Positions 52,829-63,932 of a stretch of 64,000 nucleotides of DNA are shown here, piece after piece. Location of the stretch: the NCBI RefSeq assembly GCF_001507335.1, contig NZ_LMAH01000010.1, forward strand, positions 1 through 64,000, in the 5' to 3' direction. The DNA is from Chryseobacterium sp. JAH (GTDB taxonomy: Bacteria; Bacteroidota; Bacteroidia; Flavobacteriales; Weeksellaceae). The first letter of the stretch is position 1. Each line of letters opens with the position of its first letter. The notes under the pieces were generated by a model that searched no databases, had not been told where the DNA came from, and saw nothing but the letters and a program-made list of their open reading frames with translations. A program made the position numbers and the translations under genes.

Positions 52829-53087
52829 ATATTTTTTTCTTGATATTACTTATCCAAATATAGTATATCGTTTGTCATTTTGTTAACGATTATCAAACTA
52901 TTTATTAAGAATTTCAAATATCGCTTTGCTTAATTATAAAAAAAACAGTAAAAAGTTGTATTGCTTATTGATGGACGAGTTGATTTGTGAAACGCAGCCA
53001 ATCACTAGCCAAAGACTATTTTGTAATGAGGTGATAATAAAAATCAGTGAAATAAAGGTGAAAAATACTTACCTTCACAATAGTTTA

Positions 53088-53516
53088 TTATTCTTTGACT
53101 TGATCATTAGCCTCAGCGAAAACTTCATCTGTGACAGTTTCCAACCAAAAATTTTCATTGTTCGTCAGATTACAGGTGATAGCCAAATGTGAAAACCAAT
53201 GTGTTGAAGTTGCACCGTGCCAATGTTCGACATCTTGTGCAATTTCGACAACATCTCCTGATTTTAATTTTCTGGCCGGTTTTCCTCTTTCCTGATAAAT
53301 GCCTTGACCTCCAACTGCAATTAAAATCTGACCGCCAGTATGTTTATGCCAATTATTTCTGCAACCGGGTTCAAAGGTCACATTTGAAATGGGAACATTT
53401 AGATCCTTTTTGCTGGTGAGATTGGCAAGATAAGAAATACCTGTAAAATATTGTGCAAATCCAGTATTTTCTTCCCCTGTTGGAAAATCACTTATTTTTG
53501 GAATTTTTGTATTCAT
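53088..53516 (-). CDS. Cupin-domain protein (cytoplasmic)
   Basis: 142 aa single cupin. The metal-binding motif starts NNWHKHTGGQ (HxH), with the second half at VEHWHGA. No signal peptide. It is a paralogue of the lipoprotein cupin at 56884, with the same order of motifs. Cupins of this group often accompany carboxymuconolactone-decarboxylase-like and aldo/keto reductase genes in flavobacteria. It lies downstream of the redox cluster on the same strand. Function not established. Confidence 0.85.
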   Translation of the reverse strand: MNTKIPKISDFPTGEENTGFAQYFTGISYLANLTSKKDLNVPISNVTFEPGCRNNWHKHTGGQILIAVGGQGIYQERGKPARKLKSGDVVEIAQDVEHWHGATSTHWFSHLAITCNLTNNENFWLETVTDEVFAEANDQVKE

Positions 53517-53542
53517 TTTTCTTTATTTAAAATTTTAATAAT

Positions 53543-53620
53543 TTAAGCGACTTCTCGAAATATCTGCTGCAACACTGCATTAAAGTCAGATGCACTCGTT
53601 GGATCATTATTGAGAATGCT
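53543..53620 (-). pseudogene. Possible 3' remnant of a gene
   Basis: In one minus-strand frame, 25 codons without stop end at TAA 53543 (FPYSILNNDPTSASDF, then AVLQQIFREVA). The segment is protein-like, with an amphipathic end, but an in-frame stop precedes it and no start exists. I cannot name the family. The stretch 53621-53828 holds nothing I can support. Confidence 0.3.
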
Positions 53621-53828
53621 ATATGGAAATTAACTGGCTGTCAAAATTCTAACTTCTTCTTCTATCATCATTATCGTCTACGATAAAAACCAGATTTTAA
53701 GAGCATTTGTGTTTCAATTTATTCATTACTCTTAGTTCTACAATGGCATATTATGCACAAAAAAACATAACGACAATAACGTTGCAAAGGTGTTATTACT
53801 GTTTTGCAATTTTATATAACTCGATTGA

Positions 53829-54824
<996 letters not shown>

Positions 54825-54861
54825 TTATTAATTCATTAATTTTTTAGTAAAAAAAGTGTTT

Positions 54862-55608
54862 CTACAATTCCTGCGCTGTTGGTCGGAATATGACTTCATT
54901 GATGTCAACGTCTTCCGGCTGGCTAATTGCAAAGGCAACCACACGAGCAAAACTGTCCGCGCTTATACCCACTTGTCCTACATACTCTTTATTGGCCTTC
55001 TGAATATCTGCTTCAGAAATATGTTCCAGAAGTTCAGTTTTTACAGCACCGGGAGATACGATGGTGGTACGGATATTATAGGGCTTTAATTCCATTCTCA
55101 AACCTTCAGATAAAGCGCGAACAGCAAATTTGGTAGCCGAATAAACTGCAGAACCACCAAATATTTTGTGACCTGCAACTGAAGCAGTATTGATGATCTG
55201 ACCGGATTTTTGTTCTTTCATATATGGAAGAGCACTGGCAATACCATTTAGCACTCCTTTGATATTTACGTCAATCATTGTGTTCCACTCATCTACATTA
55301 AGTCTATCTATCGGAGAAAGTGGCATCACGCCGGCATTGTTCAATAGTACATCGAGACGCCCAAATTTTTGAACGGTAGTATCGACAAGGTTTTGTACTT
55401 CTGTCAGATTTGTAACATCTGCTTTTATGGCTAGTGCTTTTCCTCCATTTTCAACGATTTCTTCTGCGAGTTGCTCAATTTTGTCTGTTCTTCTTGCGCC
55501 AAGTACGACAACAGCGCCGAGTGTCGCTAAATGTTTAGCTGCAGCTTCACCCATACCACTGCTTGCTCCTGTAATAATGACTATTTTGTTTTTGATATTA
55601 TTTTCCAT
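54862..55608 (-). CDS. Short-chain dehydrogenase/reductase
   Basis: 248 aa classical SDR. The cofactor motif is [11 protein letters not shown] near residue 15, NNAGV near 90, and the catalytic Ser is in NTASVAG with Tyr-Lys in YSATK near 155. It sits between the two aldo/keto reductase genes, 43 bp and 26 bp away, on the same strand. Probably cytoplasmic and NADP-dependent; substrate unknown. Confidence 0.93.
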   Translation of the reverse strand: MENNIKNKIVIITGASSGMGEAAAKHLATLGAVVVLGARRTDKIEQLAEEIVENGGKALAIKADVTNLTEVQNLVDTTVQKFGRLDVLLNNAGVMPLSPIDRLNVDEWNTMIDVNIKGVLNGIASALPYMKEQKSGQIINTASVAGHKIFGGSAVYSATKFAVRALSEGLRMELKPYNIRTTIVSPGAVKTELLEHISEADIQKANKEYVGQVGISADSFARVVAFAISQPEDVDINEVIFRPTAQEL

Positions 55609-55634
55609 TTTTCTTATTTAATTTTTTTTAACTG

Positions 55635-56804
<1,170 letters not shown>

Positions 56805-56883
56805 TTAATTTTTTTTAAGTTTCACTCGGAGAAAACAAAGTCTTACGCTTGAAATTTAGTTTAATGGGCCTTTTTCACCGACA

Positions 56884-57381
56884 TTATTGTACACTGTTGT
56901 ATATTTCATCAGTCACTGCTTCCTGCCATTTCACAATTCCTTTTTCGGTATTCGGAACAATGTATAACTGTTGTAATCCTACATCAGTACTTGCTCCGTG
57001 CCAGTGGCGCACATTTGGCGGACATTTTACAACACTACCTTTTTTAATGATTTCAATTGGTTTTCCTTCTATCTGATGGTAACCAATTCCGTCTGTTATA
57101 ATTAGAATTTGACCCGCAGGATGACTATGCCAGTTGCTTCTTGCACCGGGCTCGAAATAAACATTGCCTACAGATGTTGTGAACGTGCTGTCAGGATCTA
57201 CCAATCCCACGTTGTATGCGTTTCCGGTAAAATTTTCACTTGGACCTTTTTTTCCTGAAGGAAAAATTTGATTTAATTCCTTTTTTTTACCGATGGATGC
57301 ATCCTTGTGCTTTTTGTCACAGGAAAAAATTGCAACTGAGCAAAATATAAACAGTGCACCTGATATTAAAACATTTTTCAT
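56884..57381 (-). CDS. Cupin-domain lipoprotein
   Basis: 165 aa with a lipoprotein signal ending at Cys21 (SVAIFSC) and one cupin (NWHSHPAGQILI with HxH, then VRHWHGASTD). It is the envelope paralogue of the cytoplasmic cupin at 53088. It precedes the Tat-exported aldo/keto reductase, so both partners of the pair have an exported copy. Function unknown. Confidence 0.87.
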   Translation of the reverse strand: MKNVLISGALFIFCSVAIFSCDKKHKDASIGKKKELNQIFPSGKKGPSENFTGNAYNVGLVDPDSTFTTSVGNVYFEPGARSNWHSHPAGQILIITDGIGYHQIEGKPIEIIKKGSVVKCPPNVRHWHGASTDVGLQQLYIVPNTEKGIVKWQEAVTDEIYNSVQ

Positions 57382-57515
57382 AATGGGTCGATTTTATTTT
57401 TTTCAAATTTGAAGACTGAATTCAGTTTGCTGCAACTTTTGTCTTGAAACTGAGGAGAATTAGCAACGATAAACGGATGGGAGATTACGCTACATTCAAA
57501 TTTCAGGTATTAAAA

Positions 57516-58697
57516 TTAAAATGTCGTAGCATCAATCACATATCTGTATCTCGCTTCTTTATTGACAACTTTCCCCCATGCATCATTTATTTCTGAAGCT
57601 TTAATCATTTCTATCTGCGGATAGATTTTATTGTCAGCGCAATAATCCATCACTTCCTGGGTTTCGGGAATACCACCGATTAGTGAACCGTTAAAATTCA
57701 CTCTGTTGAAAATCATATTAAAATTATTGATGGTTAGTTCACCGTTGATTGGTTGTCCCACTTGCGTAAAGTAGCCATACTTTTTTACGCAGTCGATGTA
57801 AGGGGACATTTCGTATGCGTAAGGAACAGTTGAAATCATAAAGTCTAGTTTTCCTTTGTAAGGCTTTAAATCTTCTGCCGTTTTTACGACGATAACTTCT
57901 TCTGCTCCAAAGCTTTTAATATCGTCTACTTTTGAAGGAGATGTGGTGAATGCATATACTTTAGCTCCTTTTGATACTGCTAATTTAACAGCAATATGTC
58001 CTAAGCCACCAATACCAATCACACCTATCTTATCACCTTTCTTGAAATTCACCTTCATCATTGGTGAATACGTCGTAATTCCTGCACAAAGCAAAGGAGC
58101 TGCATATTTCAGCTCAATGCTCTTAGGAATTTTGATAGCGAAATGTTCTGTTACCACAATATTATTAGAATAACCACCTTGCGTTATTCCACTTGGTGAT
58201 GATTTTTCAGGTACACCATAAGTACCAATCATTCCACCGGTTTCGCAGTGATGTTCCTCACCACTTTTACAACTGTCACAATGCATACAACTGTTAACCA
58301 TGCAACCTACCCCTGCCTGGTCACCAATCTTAAACTTAGTAACATTTTTGCCAATGGCTGTTACAATGCCGGCGATCTCGTGCCCAGGCACTTGTGGATA
58401 TTTTTGAGGACCCCAATGTCCTTTGATCGTATGAATATCCGAATGGCAGATTCCTGAATATTTAATTTCAATTAAAACATCATTATCTCCAACGGGTCTT
58501 CTCTCAAATTCCCATGGCGTCATCTTTCCTGCCACATCTTTTCCTGCGTAGCCTCTAGATTTTATGTTCTTGCTCATATTTTTTTTATTATTTGTTTGTG
58601 CGAAAATGCTCAAAGAACCAGCAAGCATTAGGCCTGCGCCCGCAATTCCTGTCTGTATGATAAATTTTCTTCTTGAAGGGTCGTTGTGGTTTGACAT
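57516..58697 (-). CDS. Tat-exported zinc alcohol dehydrogenase (YahK/CAD type)
   Basis: 393 aa. A twin-arginine signal (SRRKFIIQTGIAGAG, Arg9-Arg10) is followed by a medium-chain dehydrogenase: catalytic zinc site GICHSDIHTIKGHWG and PGHEIAG, structural zinc CMHCDSCKSGEEHHC, nucleotide fold GVIGIGGLGHIAVKLAVSKG. The core belongs to the cinnamyl-alcohol/YahK branch, which normally works in the cytosol with NADP. Export of this family is unusual. The start of the gene is 11 bp from the end of the acetyltransferase gene. Confidence 0.92.
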   Translation of the reverse strand: MSNHNDPSRRKFIIQTGIAGAGLMLAGSLSIFAQTNNKKNMSKNIKSRGYAGKDVAGKMTPWEFERRPVGDNDVLIEIKYSGICHSDIHTIKGHWGPQKYPQVPGHEIAGIVTAIGKNVTKFKIGDQAGVGCMVNSCMHCDSCKSGEEHHCETGGMIGTYGVPEKSSPSGITQGGYSNNIVVTEHFAIKIPKSIELKYAAPLLCAGITTYSPMMKVNFKKGDKIGVIGIGGLGHIAVKLAVSKGAKVYAFTTSPSKVDDIKSFGAEEVIVVKTAEDLKPYKGKLDFMISTVPYAYEMSPYIDCVKKYGYFTQVGQPINGELTINNFNMIFNRVNFNGSLIGGIPETQEVMDYCADNKIYPQIEMIKASEINDAWGKVVNKEARYRYVIDATTF

Positions 58698-58708
58698 ATA
58701 TTAATGAT

Positions 58709-59308
58709 TTAGTAGTGAAGATTTTTAATGATTTTTGCAGGAATCCCACCAAAGATCGTATGATCTGGAACATCTTTTGAAACTACTGCACCTGCTGCAA
58801 CAATCGAATTCTCGCCAATTGTAACACCAGGAAGGATTGTAGCATTTGCGCCTAGCCAAGCATTTTTTTTGATTACAATTGGCTTAGCAGTCAATCCGTG
58901 TCGGTCTTTTGGATCCAACGGATGACCTTCTGTAATCAAACTGACCTTCGGTCCAATTAAAACATTGTCATCAATTGTAATTCTGCCTAAGGCCAGAAAG
59001 GTACAATCGAAATTAATAAAGACATTTTTCCCAATGTATATGTTCTTGCCGTAATTGATGTAAATCGGTGTAAAAATGGTGACATCCTCGATCTTTTTGT
59101 ATAAAACCTGACTTAATATATACGTGATGATTTCAGGATCCGATGAAGCATTCATTTTATTAAGAAGGGCTTTTACTGCGAATGCTTCCTCCATCAACCT
59201 GCCGCGTTGCGGATCGTTGGGAAATATGGTTTCTCCAGCTATCAGTCTTTCAAAAATGTCTTCTTGAAAGAATTTTGGATCAAGGCTGTCATTTAAGTCT
59301 GGAATCAT
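58709..59308 (-). CDS. Sugar O-acetyltransferase-like protein (left-handed beta helix)
   Basis: 199 aa, maltose/galactoside O-acetyltransferase family. It has the N-terminal helical segment, then hexapeptide repeats from about residue 75 (IYINYGKNIYIGKNVFINFD, NAWLGANATILPGVTIGENS, IVAAGAVVSKDVPDHTIFGG). The catalytic His is in ITEGHPLDP. It is first in the minus-strand redox unit; a TAAATTTG -7-like box lies at 59331-59338. The link to the redox genes is positional only. Confidence 0.9.
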   Translation of the reverse strand: MIPDLNDSLDPKFFQEDIFERLIAGETIFPNDPQRGRLMEEAFAVKALLNKMNASSDPEIITYILSQVLYKKIEDVTIFTPIYINYGKNIYIGKNVFINFDCTFLALGRITIDDNVLIGPKVSLITEGHPLDPKDRHGLTAKPIVIKKNAWLGANATILPGVTIGENSIVAAGAVVSKDVPDHTIFGGIPAKIIKNLHY

Positions 59309-59389
59309 ATCTATAGTTGATTATTATTTACAAATTTAATGTTGAAAAGAGAAAGTGGGTAAAGATTATCAAACCAAATGTTAAGGATT

Positions 59390-60268
59390 TCAAACTTCTG
59401 CCAGACGAAATCCAGTTGGATTAGTTCCTGTAATTTTCTTAAAAAAATTATTAAAGTAAGTTGGATATTCGAACCCAAGTGAATAAGCTATTTCGGAAAT
59501 ACTCCAGTCAGTGTGCTGTAATAAGGCTTTTGCTTCGGTAATTATTCGCTCTGTAATGTGAGTTGTTGTTGGTTTTCCCGTTACTTCCTTGACCACACGA
59601 TTTAAGTAATTGACGTGAACATTCAGTTTTTGCGCATAGTGCTGAGCCGTTCTTAATATAAGCGGATTTTGGATAGTTTCAATCGGAAATTGCCTTTCTA
59701 ATAATTCAAGAAAAACAGAAGTTAGTCTCGACGAGGCATTATTGTTTTGTCCATAGATCTCTGAAGGCTCCATCTTTAGAGATTCGTGGATGATGAGACT
59801 GATGTAATCTCTAATTAATTCATCTTTATATATGTAGCCGCTTTCCTGTTCTTTAATCATCCTCTGGAAAATGGTATTGAGAAAAGACCTTTGCTCCTCT
59901 GTTATCTTTAAAACAGGTGTTCCTCCAATTTTAAAAAATGAAGACTGCTGTAAACTTTCCTTTCGTTCAGAATTTTTAAAGAAATTTTCTGAGAAAAGAA
60001 TAGTGTAACCCACGTATGAGCTAGAAATTGTCTCGCAGGAGTAGGGGATGTGTGGATTGCCAAAGAAAAGAATCGTCCCTTCCTGTTCATAGGTTTTCTC
60101 GGAATAATGAATTTTGCTTTTTCCGGTTGTCAGACATATTTTATAGAATTCTTTTCTACTGTATGTTCGCGTCTCAGTATTGTCTTTCTCAATCTGAAAC
60201 GCCTTAAAACCTTGAAGTTTCAGTTCGTTATTAAACTTGGAAACTTCTCTTGTTACTCTATCTTTCAT
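59390..60268 (-). CDS. AraC-family transcriptional regulator
   Basis: 292 aa. N-terminal cupin-like ligand part (about 20-160) and C-terminal double HTH (about 195-292: LRTAQHYAQKLNVHVNYLNR, then DWSISEIAYSLGFEYPTYFN). It lies 81 bp upstream of the acetyltransferase and the dehydrogenase cluster, in the same orientation, and is the likely regulator of that cluster. It is a different AraC protein from the one at 33349. Confidence 0.92.
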   Translation of the reverse strand: MKDRVTREVSKFNNELKLQGFKAFQIEKDNTETRTYSRKEFYKICLTTGKSKIHYSEKTYEQEGTILFFGNPHIPYSCETISSSYVGYTILFSENFFKNSERKESLQQSSFFKIGGTPVLKITEEQRSFLNTIFQRMIKEQESGYIYKDELIRDYISLIIHESLKMEPSEIYGQNNNASSRLTSVFLELLERQFPIETIQNPLILRTAQHYAQKLNVHVNYLNRVVKEVTGKPTTTHITERIITEAKALLQHTDWSISEIAYSLGFEYPTYFNNFFKKITGTNPTGFRLAEV

Positions 60269-60386
60269 CTTGTCAGGTTAAGAAATTCAAATAAAAACCA
60301 ATTACTTTTTTACACTTTAAAAAACAGATATTGTCATACGTTTTTTATCTTTTGAATGAGAAACTTTGCGTTCCGTAGTATTCTCA

Positions 60387-60845
60387 TTACTGTAATTCAA
60401 ATTTAACAGTGACTGCACCTGAGCCCAGTGCTGCTGCATAACCCGATGTATCATCTACTTTTCCTATCCTGGTGTATGTGTATGAAGTGGATGACGATGT
60501 GTAGAATAAAACCAAAGTTCGGCTGCCATAGAGCATGATATCCCCATTCTGTATGGAACCCGGATTGGAAGCATTTGATGGTAGGTTATTTGCAAAATCG
60601 AAAAATTTTTCATTCCCGTTCAGTTCGCTCATATTAAGCGTTAATGGCAACATTGCCTTAAACGCATCTGCAGTGGCATTTTCATAGAGAGACGCTGTGA
60701 ATACGGAAGAACCGACTGTAATTTTCACTTTATCAGTGGATACGGCATCGTTGATAATGGGATCATCATCCTTGCTGCATCCTGTAAATAATAATGTAAA
60801 GGTTAGAGCGAATATTGCTATTACCACGTTTTTCATTTTTCTCAT
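60387..60845 (-). CDS. Cyclophilin-like domain lipoprotein, predicted surface-exposed
   Basis: 152 aa. The lipoprotein signal ends at Cys23, followed by SKDDD. Lys at +3 and acidic residues after it match the Bacteroidota lipoprotein export signal that sends lipoproteins to the cell surface. The rest is one cyclophilin-like (Cyclophil_like2) domain: KITVGSSVFTASLYENATAD, LPLTLNMSELNGNEKFFDF, and the end GKVDDTSGYAAALGSGAVTV. It is the last of three paralogues and starts 4 bp after the previous stop. Confidence 0.88.
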   Translation of the reverse strand: MRKMKNVVIAIFALTFTLLFTGCSKDDDPIINDAVSTDKVKITVGSSVFTASLYENATADAFKAMLPLTLNMSELNGNEKFFDFANNLPSNASNPGSIQNGDIMLYGSRTLVLFYTSSSTSYTYTRIGKVDDTSGYAAALGSGAVTVKFELQ

Positions 60846-60849
60846 ATTT

Positions 60850-61530
60850 TTATTTACTTTTAATGATTACTTTTTTGCTCACCGTACTGTGTTTATCTGC
60901 ATCAATTTTGATGAAATATACACCTGCTGGAATATTGCTTGTATCTACTTTATTTTCTTTCGACTGTAATAGCACTTTTCCGTTCATATCTAATAAGGAT
61001 AAGCTGGTAAAATCGCTTCCTGTTACTCTGAAGTTTTCTGTAGCAGGGTTTGGTGTTACCTGAAATAAATTATTTTTTACATCTAAATCCGATACGCCCA
61101 TAGTCGGGTCTAGAAGTTCATAAGAAACAGATACGCTTCCAGAGCCTAAGGCTGCTGTGAGCCCTGTAACATTATTTATCTTTCCTATTTTTGTATAGCT
61201 GACTGAGGTAGGGAAAGTTTGATAAAAAAGAACTAAACAGTTATTGCCATACAATGTTAAATCACCCGTCTGGATGGTACCGGGATTTGTAGCGTTTGTT
61301 GGCAAAGTAGTGCCTGACGGAAAGTAGAAGTATTTTTCTACTCCCCCAAGCTCACTCATATTAATGGTGAGTGGTAACAATTGTACAAATGCAGCAGACG
61401 TTGGGTTATTTTCTAACGTGGCAATAAATTCAGAGGAGCCGACAGTGATTTTTACATTTTGGCTTTGTGCGTTCAGCTTGCTGATGCTGACAGCGAAAAT
61501 TACTAACAAATAGGATAAAATTCTTTTCAT
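60850..61530 (-). CDS. Cyclophilin-like protein with type IX secretion C-terminal domain
   Basis: 226 aa. Sec signal peptide (about 1-20, ending SKLNAQ), one cyclophilin-like domain (about 24-140, KITVGSSEFIATLENNPTSA and LPLTINMSELGGVEKYFYF), then a type A T9SS sorting domain (about 150-226: FQVTPNPATENFRV, LLDMNGKVLLQ, IPAGVYFIKI, KKVIIK). It should be secreted or fixed on the surface by T9SS. Middle gene of the triplet. Confidence 0.9.
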   Translation of the reverse strand: MKRILSYLLVIFAVSISKLNAQSQNVKITVGSSEFIATLENNPTSAAFVQLLPLTINMSELGGVEKYFYFPSGTTLPTNATNPGTIQTGDLTLYGNNCLVLFYQTFPTSVSYTKIGKINNVTGLTAALGSGSVSVSYELLDPTMGVSDLDVKNNLFQVTPNPATENFRVTGSDFTSLSLLDMNGKVLLQSKENKVDTSNIPAGVYFIKIDADKHSTVSKKVIIKSK

Positions 61531-61563
61531 TAGAACTGTGTTTTTGGGAGAAATTTATATTTT

Positions 61564-61914
61564 TTATTCAAACGTAATGGTAACATTGCCCGATCCTAAT
61601 GCTTGCTCTAAGCCCGCTGGATCGTCTATCTTTCCTAATTTCGTATAGCTGTAGGGTGTTGCAAAGGATTTGTAAAAAAGTACCAACGTGTTGTCGCTCC
61701 AGATCATTAAATCACCTTTACTTATTTTAGTTGGGTTATGGTTGTTGGTCGGAAAAGGTTTTTGAAAATCATATTTCTTCTCATTACGGTTAAAGTCTTC
61801 CATTTTAATCGTCAGAGGTAATAATGCTTTAAATGCTTTTGCCGTCTGATTGTCGTAGAGCTTTCCTGTAAAGGTTTTCGAATTGACCTTAACTTTTATT
61901 TCTATATTTTGCAT
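61564..61914 (-). CDS. Cyclophilin-like domain protein, cytoplasmic
   Basis: 116 aa, one cyclophilin-like domain without any export signal (starts IEIKVKVNSKTFTGKLYDNQ). It shares the order of the other two: LLPLTIKMEDFNRNEKKYDF, NHNPTKISKGDLMIWSDNTL, GKIDDPAGLEQALGSGNVTI. It is the first large gene of the operon and lies 33 bp before the T9SS version. Proteins with this domain are of unknown biochemical function; peptidyl-prolyl isomerase activity is not assured by the fold. Confidence 0.88.
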   Translation of the reverse strand: MQNIEIKVKVNSKTFTGKLYDNQTAKAFKALLPLTIKMEDFNRNEKKYDFQKPFPTNNHNPTKISKGDLMIWSDNTLVLFYKSFATPYSYTKLGKIDDPAGLEQALGSGNVTITFE

Positions 61915-61941
61915 TTTATTGTAATTTTCTTTGTCTTTTTG

Positions 61942-62034
61942 CTAGTTCTCAAATTTCTTATGTTCACCACACAGTGCAGTACTAGAATAGATCAATGGAC
62001 ATAGTATCAAGGTAAAAAAATATAAATTTTTCAT
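61942..62034 (-). CDS. 30-aa secreted-type peptide upstream of the triplet
   Basis: A 30-codon frame from ATG 62034 to TAG 61942 encodes a signal-peptide-like N-terminus (MKNLYFFTLILCPLIYSSTA) and a 10-residue hydrophilic tail. It lies 27 bp before the cytoplasmic paralogue. It could be a leader peptide, or the remains of a fourth, exported paralogue. Confidence 0.35.
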   Translation of the reverse strand: MKNLYFFTLILCPLIYSSTALCGEHKKFEN

Positions 62035-62125
62035 TGTTGTTTATTTTGTCGTACGAGACAGTAGTTAATTTTAAAAATTAATCAAATCATAATTTTGTCC
62101 TTTCTCGTATCAATCATTGTAAAAT

Positions 62126-62149
62126 CGAAATTTGATACTACAAATTTCG
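62126..62149 (-). promoter_or_regulatory. Inverted repeat upstream of the cyclophilin-like operon
   Basis: CGAAATTTG (62126-62134) and CAAATTTCG (62141-62149) are perfect complements with a 6-nt spacer. It is placed between the direct-repeat site (62181) and the first start codon, so it could be the operator of a second regulator or part of the promoter. Confidence 0.45.
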
Positions 62150-62171
62150 TAAATTGCTGTAGCTTATACTT

Positions 62172-62211
62172 ATACAAAATACTGATTGTTTTACCATTTT
62201 TACTGATTAAC
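62172..62211 (-). promoter_or_regulatory. Direct-repeat operator D (AraC type)
   Basis: Plus-strand sequence with ACTG half-sites at 62181 and 62202, exactly 21 bp apart, preceded by TATACAAAAT and containing TTTTACCATTTTT between. It agrees with sites A and C and lies about 150 bp upstream of the 30-aa frame. It is the only one of the four sites outside the 31-33 kb region. Confidence 0.6.
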
Positions 62212-62320
62212 CTTAGTGAGCATTTCTGAAAACCATTAAAAAAGAGTTGATAATGGTTATTAGGCTTTGGCAGAAAATTTTGAAAATGGGTGCATTGGAA
62301 ATCAGATGAAATTCATTTGA

Positions 62321-62366
62321 GGTAAACACTACAACAAAATTCGTTGCTGGATGGAGTTGCTAACTT
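62321..62366 (+). pseudogene. RHS fragment left of the IS3-type element
   Basis: Codon runs GKHYNKI and, one frame over, LDGVANF recall TKHYFEG and RLMDGAV of the long RHS gene. With the RHS core that starts directly after the element, this suggests the element sits inside an RHS remnant. Very short, so uncertain. Confidence 0.4.
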
Positions 62367-63457
62367 TGTTAGGACACAATTTTTATACTCTTTAACTTTA
62401 AGAGTATGAAAAAGATCAGAAAAAATTACAGTTTAGAAATCGAAGATTGGCCGAAGCCAGTTTAGGATCCAAGCAATATCTTTAAGCGAACAGCGAGGCA
62501 ATGTATCCTTAGTAGCTCAAGAATTAGGGAGTTGCAAAGAAAGTTTAATCAATTGGATAAAGCTTCACAAAGAAGGTAAAGCTTACGAAGGAAAAACAAA
62601 TTTCCTCCGATCCCATAAGAGAAGAGCTTTTGAAACTTCGCAAGGAACTTGAAGAAACAAAGCTAGAACGTGACATCTTAAAAAGGCGGTAGGCATCTTC
62701 TCCAAGATAGACGGGTAAGATATAAATTCATCAAATAACACGCTAATGTGTTTCCTGTCGGGAAGATGTGTGAGGTATTAAAGGTAAGTAGGAGCAGTTT
62801 CTATCATGGGAAGAAAAGAAAACCTACTATGCGTTCAGAAAGAAGAGCTGTTTTATCTGCGGAGATCTTCAGTATCTATCATTGGAGCCGTGGCAGATAT
62901 GAAAGTCCGCGAATAGCCAGAGAATTAGAAGCAAAGGGAATACAGTCAAGGCTGGGTATATCTTACCACAGTTATTGATTTGTTTGACAGAAAGGTTATA
63001 GGGTGGTCGCTAAGTGAGACGATGAAAACTCAGGAAACCAGTAGTGCTGCCTTGAAAATGGCACGGCTTCACCACCCTTTACAGAATCATGGTAGTTTAA
63101 TTTTCCATTGACTACGTCGAATCTTCGATTTCGGACAGAGGGATTCAGCATGCGTGCACAGAATTTACGTCATTGGTCGGAAAAAACATTACCCGAAGTA
63201 TGAGTGGAAAGGGAAATTGTTATGATAATGCTGTAGCGGAGAGTTTCTTTAAAACTTTGAAAACCGAACTTGTCTTTCAAAATAAATATGAAACTAGAAA
63301 CCATGCCAAAACTCTGTGTTTGAATATATAGAAACATTTTACAACACTCAGAGAAGGCATTTGGCTTTAGGAAATTTAATCATAATAGAGTATTAAAATT
63401 TAATGTCTAATCAATCTAAAAATGTAGCATAAAGAGTATATAATTTTGTCTCAAAAA
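62367..63457 (+). mobile_element. Decayed IS3-family insertion sequence (IS150-like)
   Basis: The ends carry imperfect inverted repeats (left TATACTCTTT inner edge at about 62384, right AAAGAGTATA at 63431). OrfA starts at 62406 (MKKIRKNYSLEIEDWPK) but is broken by frameshifts; KLERDILKK-like sequence persists to about 62690. OrfB begins near 62710 (VFPVGKMCEVLKVSRSSFYH), stops at 62976, and lacks its middle. The integrase part resumes at about 62967 (LTTVIDLFDRKVIGWSLSET) with a 22-bp insertion near 63110 that breaks IFHSDRGIQHA. The element cannot transpose by itself. Confidence 0.85.
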
Positions 63458-63460
63458 TAG

Positions 63461-63784
63461 TTGCAAGTTCAATCTGCTGCTGAAAATGATTTCAAAACAT
63501 ATTTATCAAAAGCAGGTTACAAAGCTACTGAAGTAGATAAGGAATTTCCAAAGGGGCCTGCAGTCTTGACTGGAGTATATTATCTGCACGGTGATCTCGG
63601 TACAGCAACGTATGTCACCAATGAAATTGCAGAACCTACCCAATATTTCTTAAATTTACCTTTTGGGGAGATGTTGGTAGAGCAGCGGGACTCTCTTATG
63701 TTCAGACTGAGGGTAATTAACATTGTTGTTAAACAGGTAAATAACGAAATGAGATCAACAATAATATATTCAAAACCTGCGTAA
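63461..63784 (+). pseudogene. RHS core remnant after the IS3-type element
   Basis: The frame opens without an ATG right after the element (QVQSAAENDFKTYLSKAG, matching SKSDFEKYLEKAG of the long RHS gene), continues VYYLHGDLGTATYVTNE with the core His lost (HGDHLG in intact copies), and reaches NLPFGEM before the frame changes to unrelated sequence. It is the right-hand counterpart of the RHS debris at 8-13 kb. No tip or immunity gene remains here. Confidence 0.75.
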
Positions 63785-63887
63785 AATGATCACAATATAT
63801 CCGTACATGTGTGTAAACTAATACATGATCACATTTTCACCTATAATACAAGTTCTAAATAATATTTTTAAAATCTGCATAAAATAA

Positions 63888-63932
63888 GGATAGGTTATTT
63901 CTGAACCTGCTTAATATTAAAGCAACCTATCC
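63888..63932. repeat. Inverted repeat in the terminal non-coding stretch
   Basis: GGATAGGTT (63888-63896) and AACCTATCC (63924-63932) are perfect complements with a 27-nt loop. No poly-T follows. A direct repeat ATGATCACA also occurs at about 63786 and 63822. 63785-64000 has no gene I can support. Confidence 0.4.

Noticed and set aside
52926..53192. 88-codon plus-strand frame between the IorA-like gene and the cupin
   Set aside because: Its second half is antisense to the cupin gene and the first half shows no protein-like pattern.
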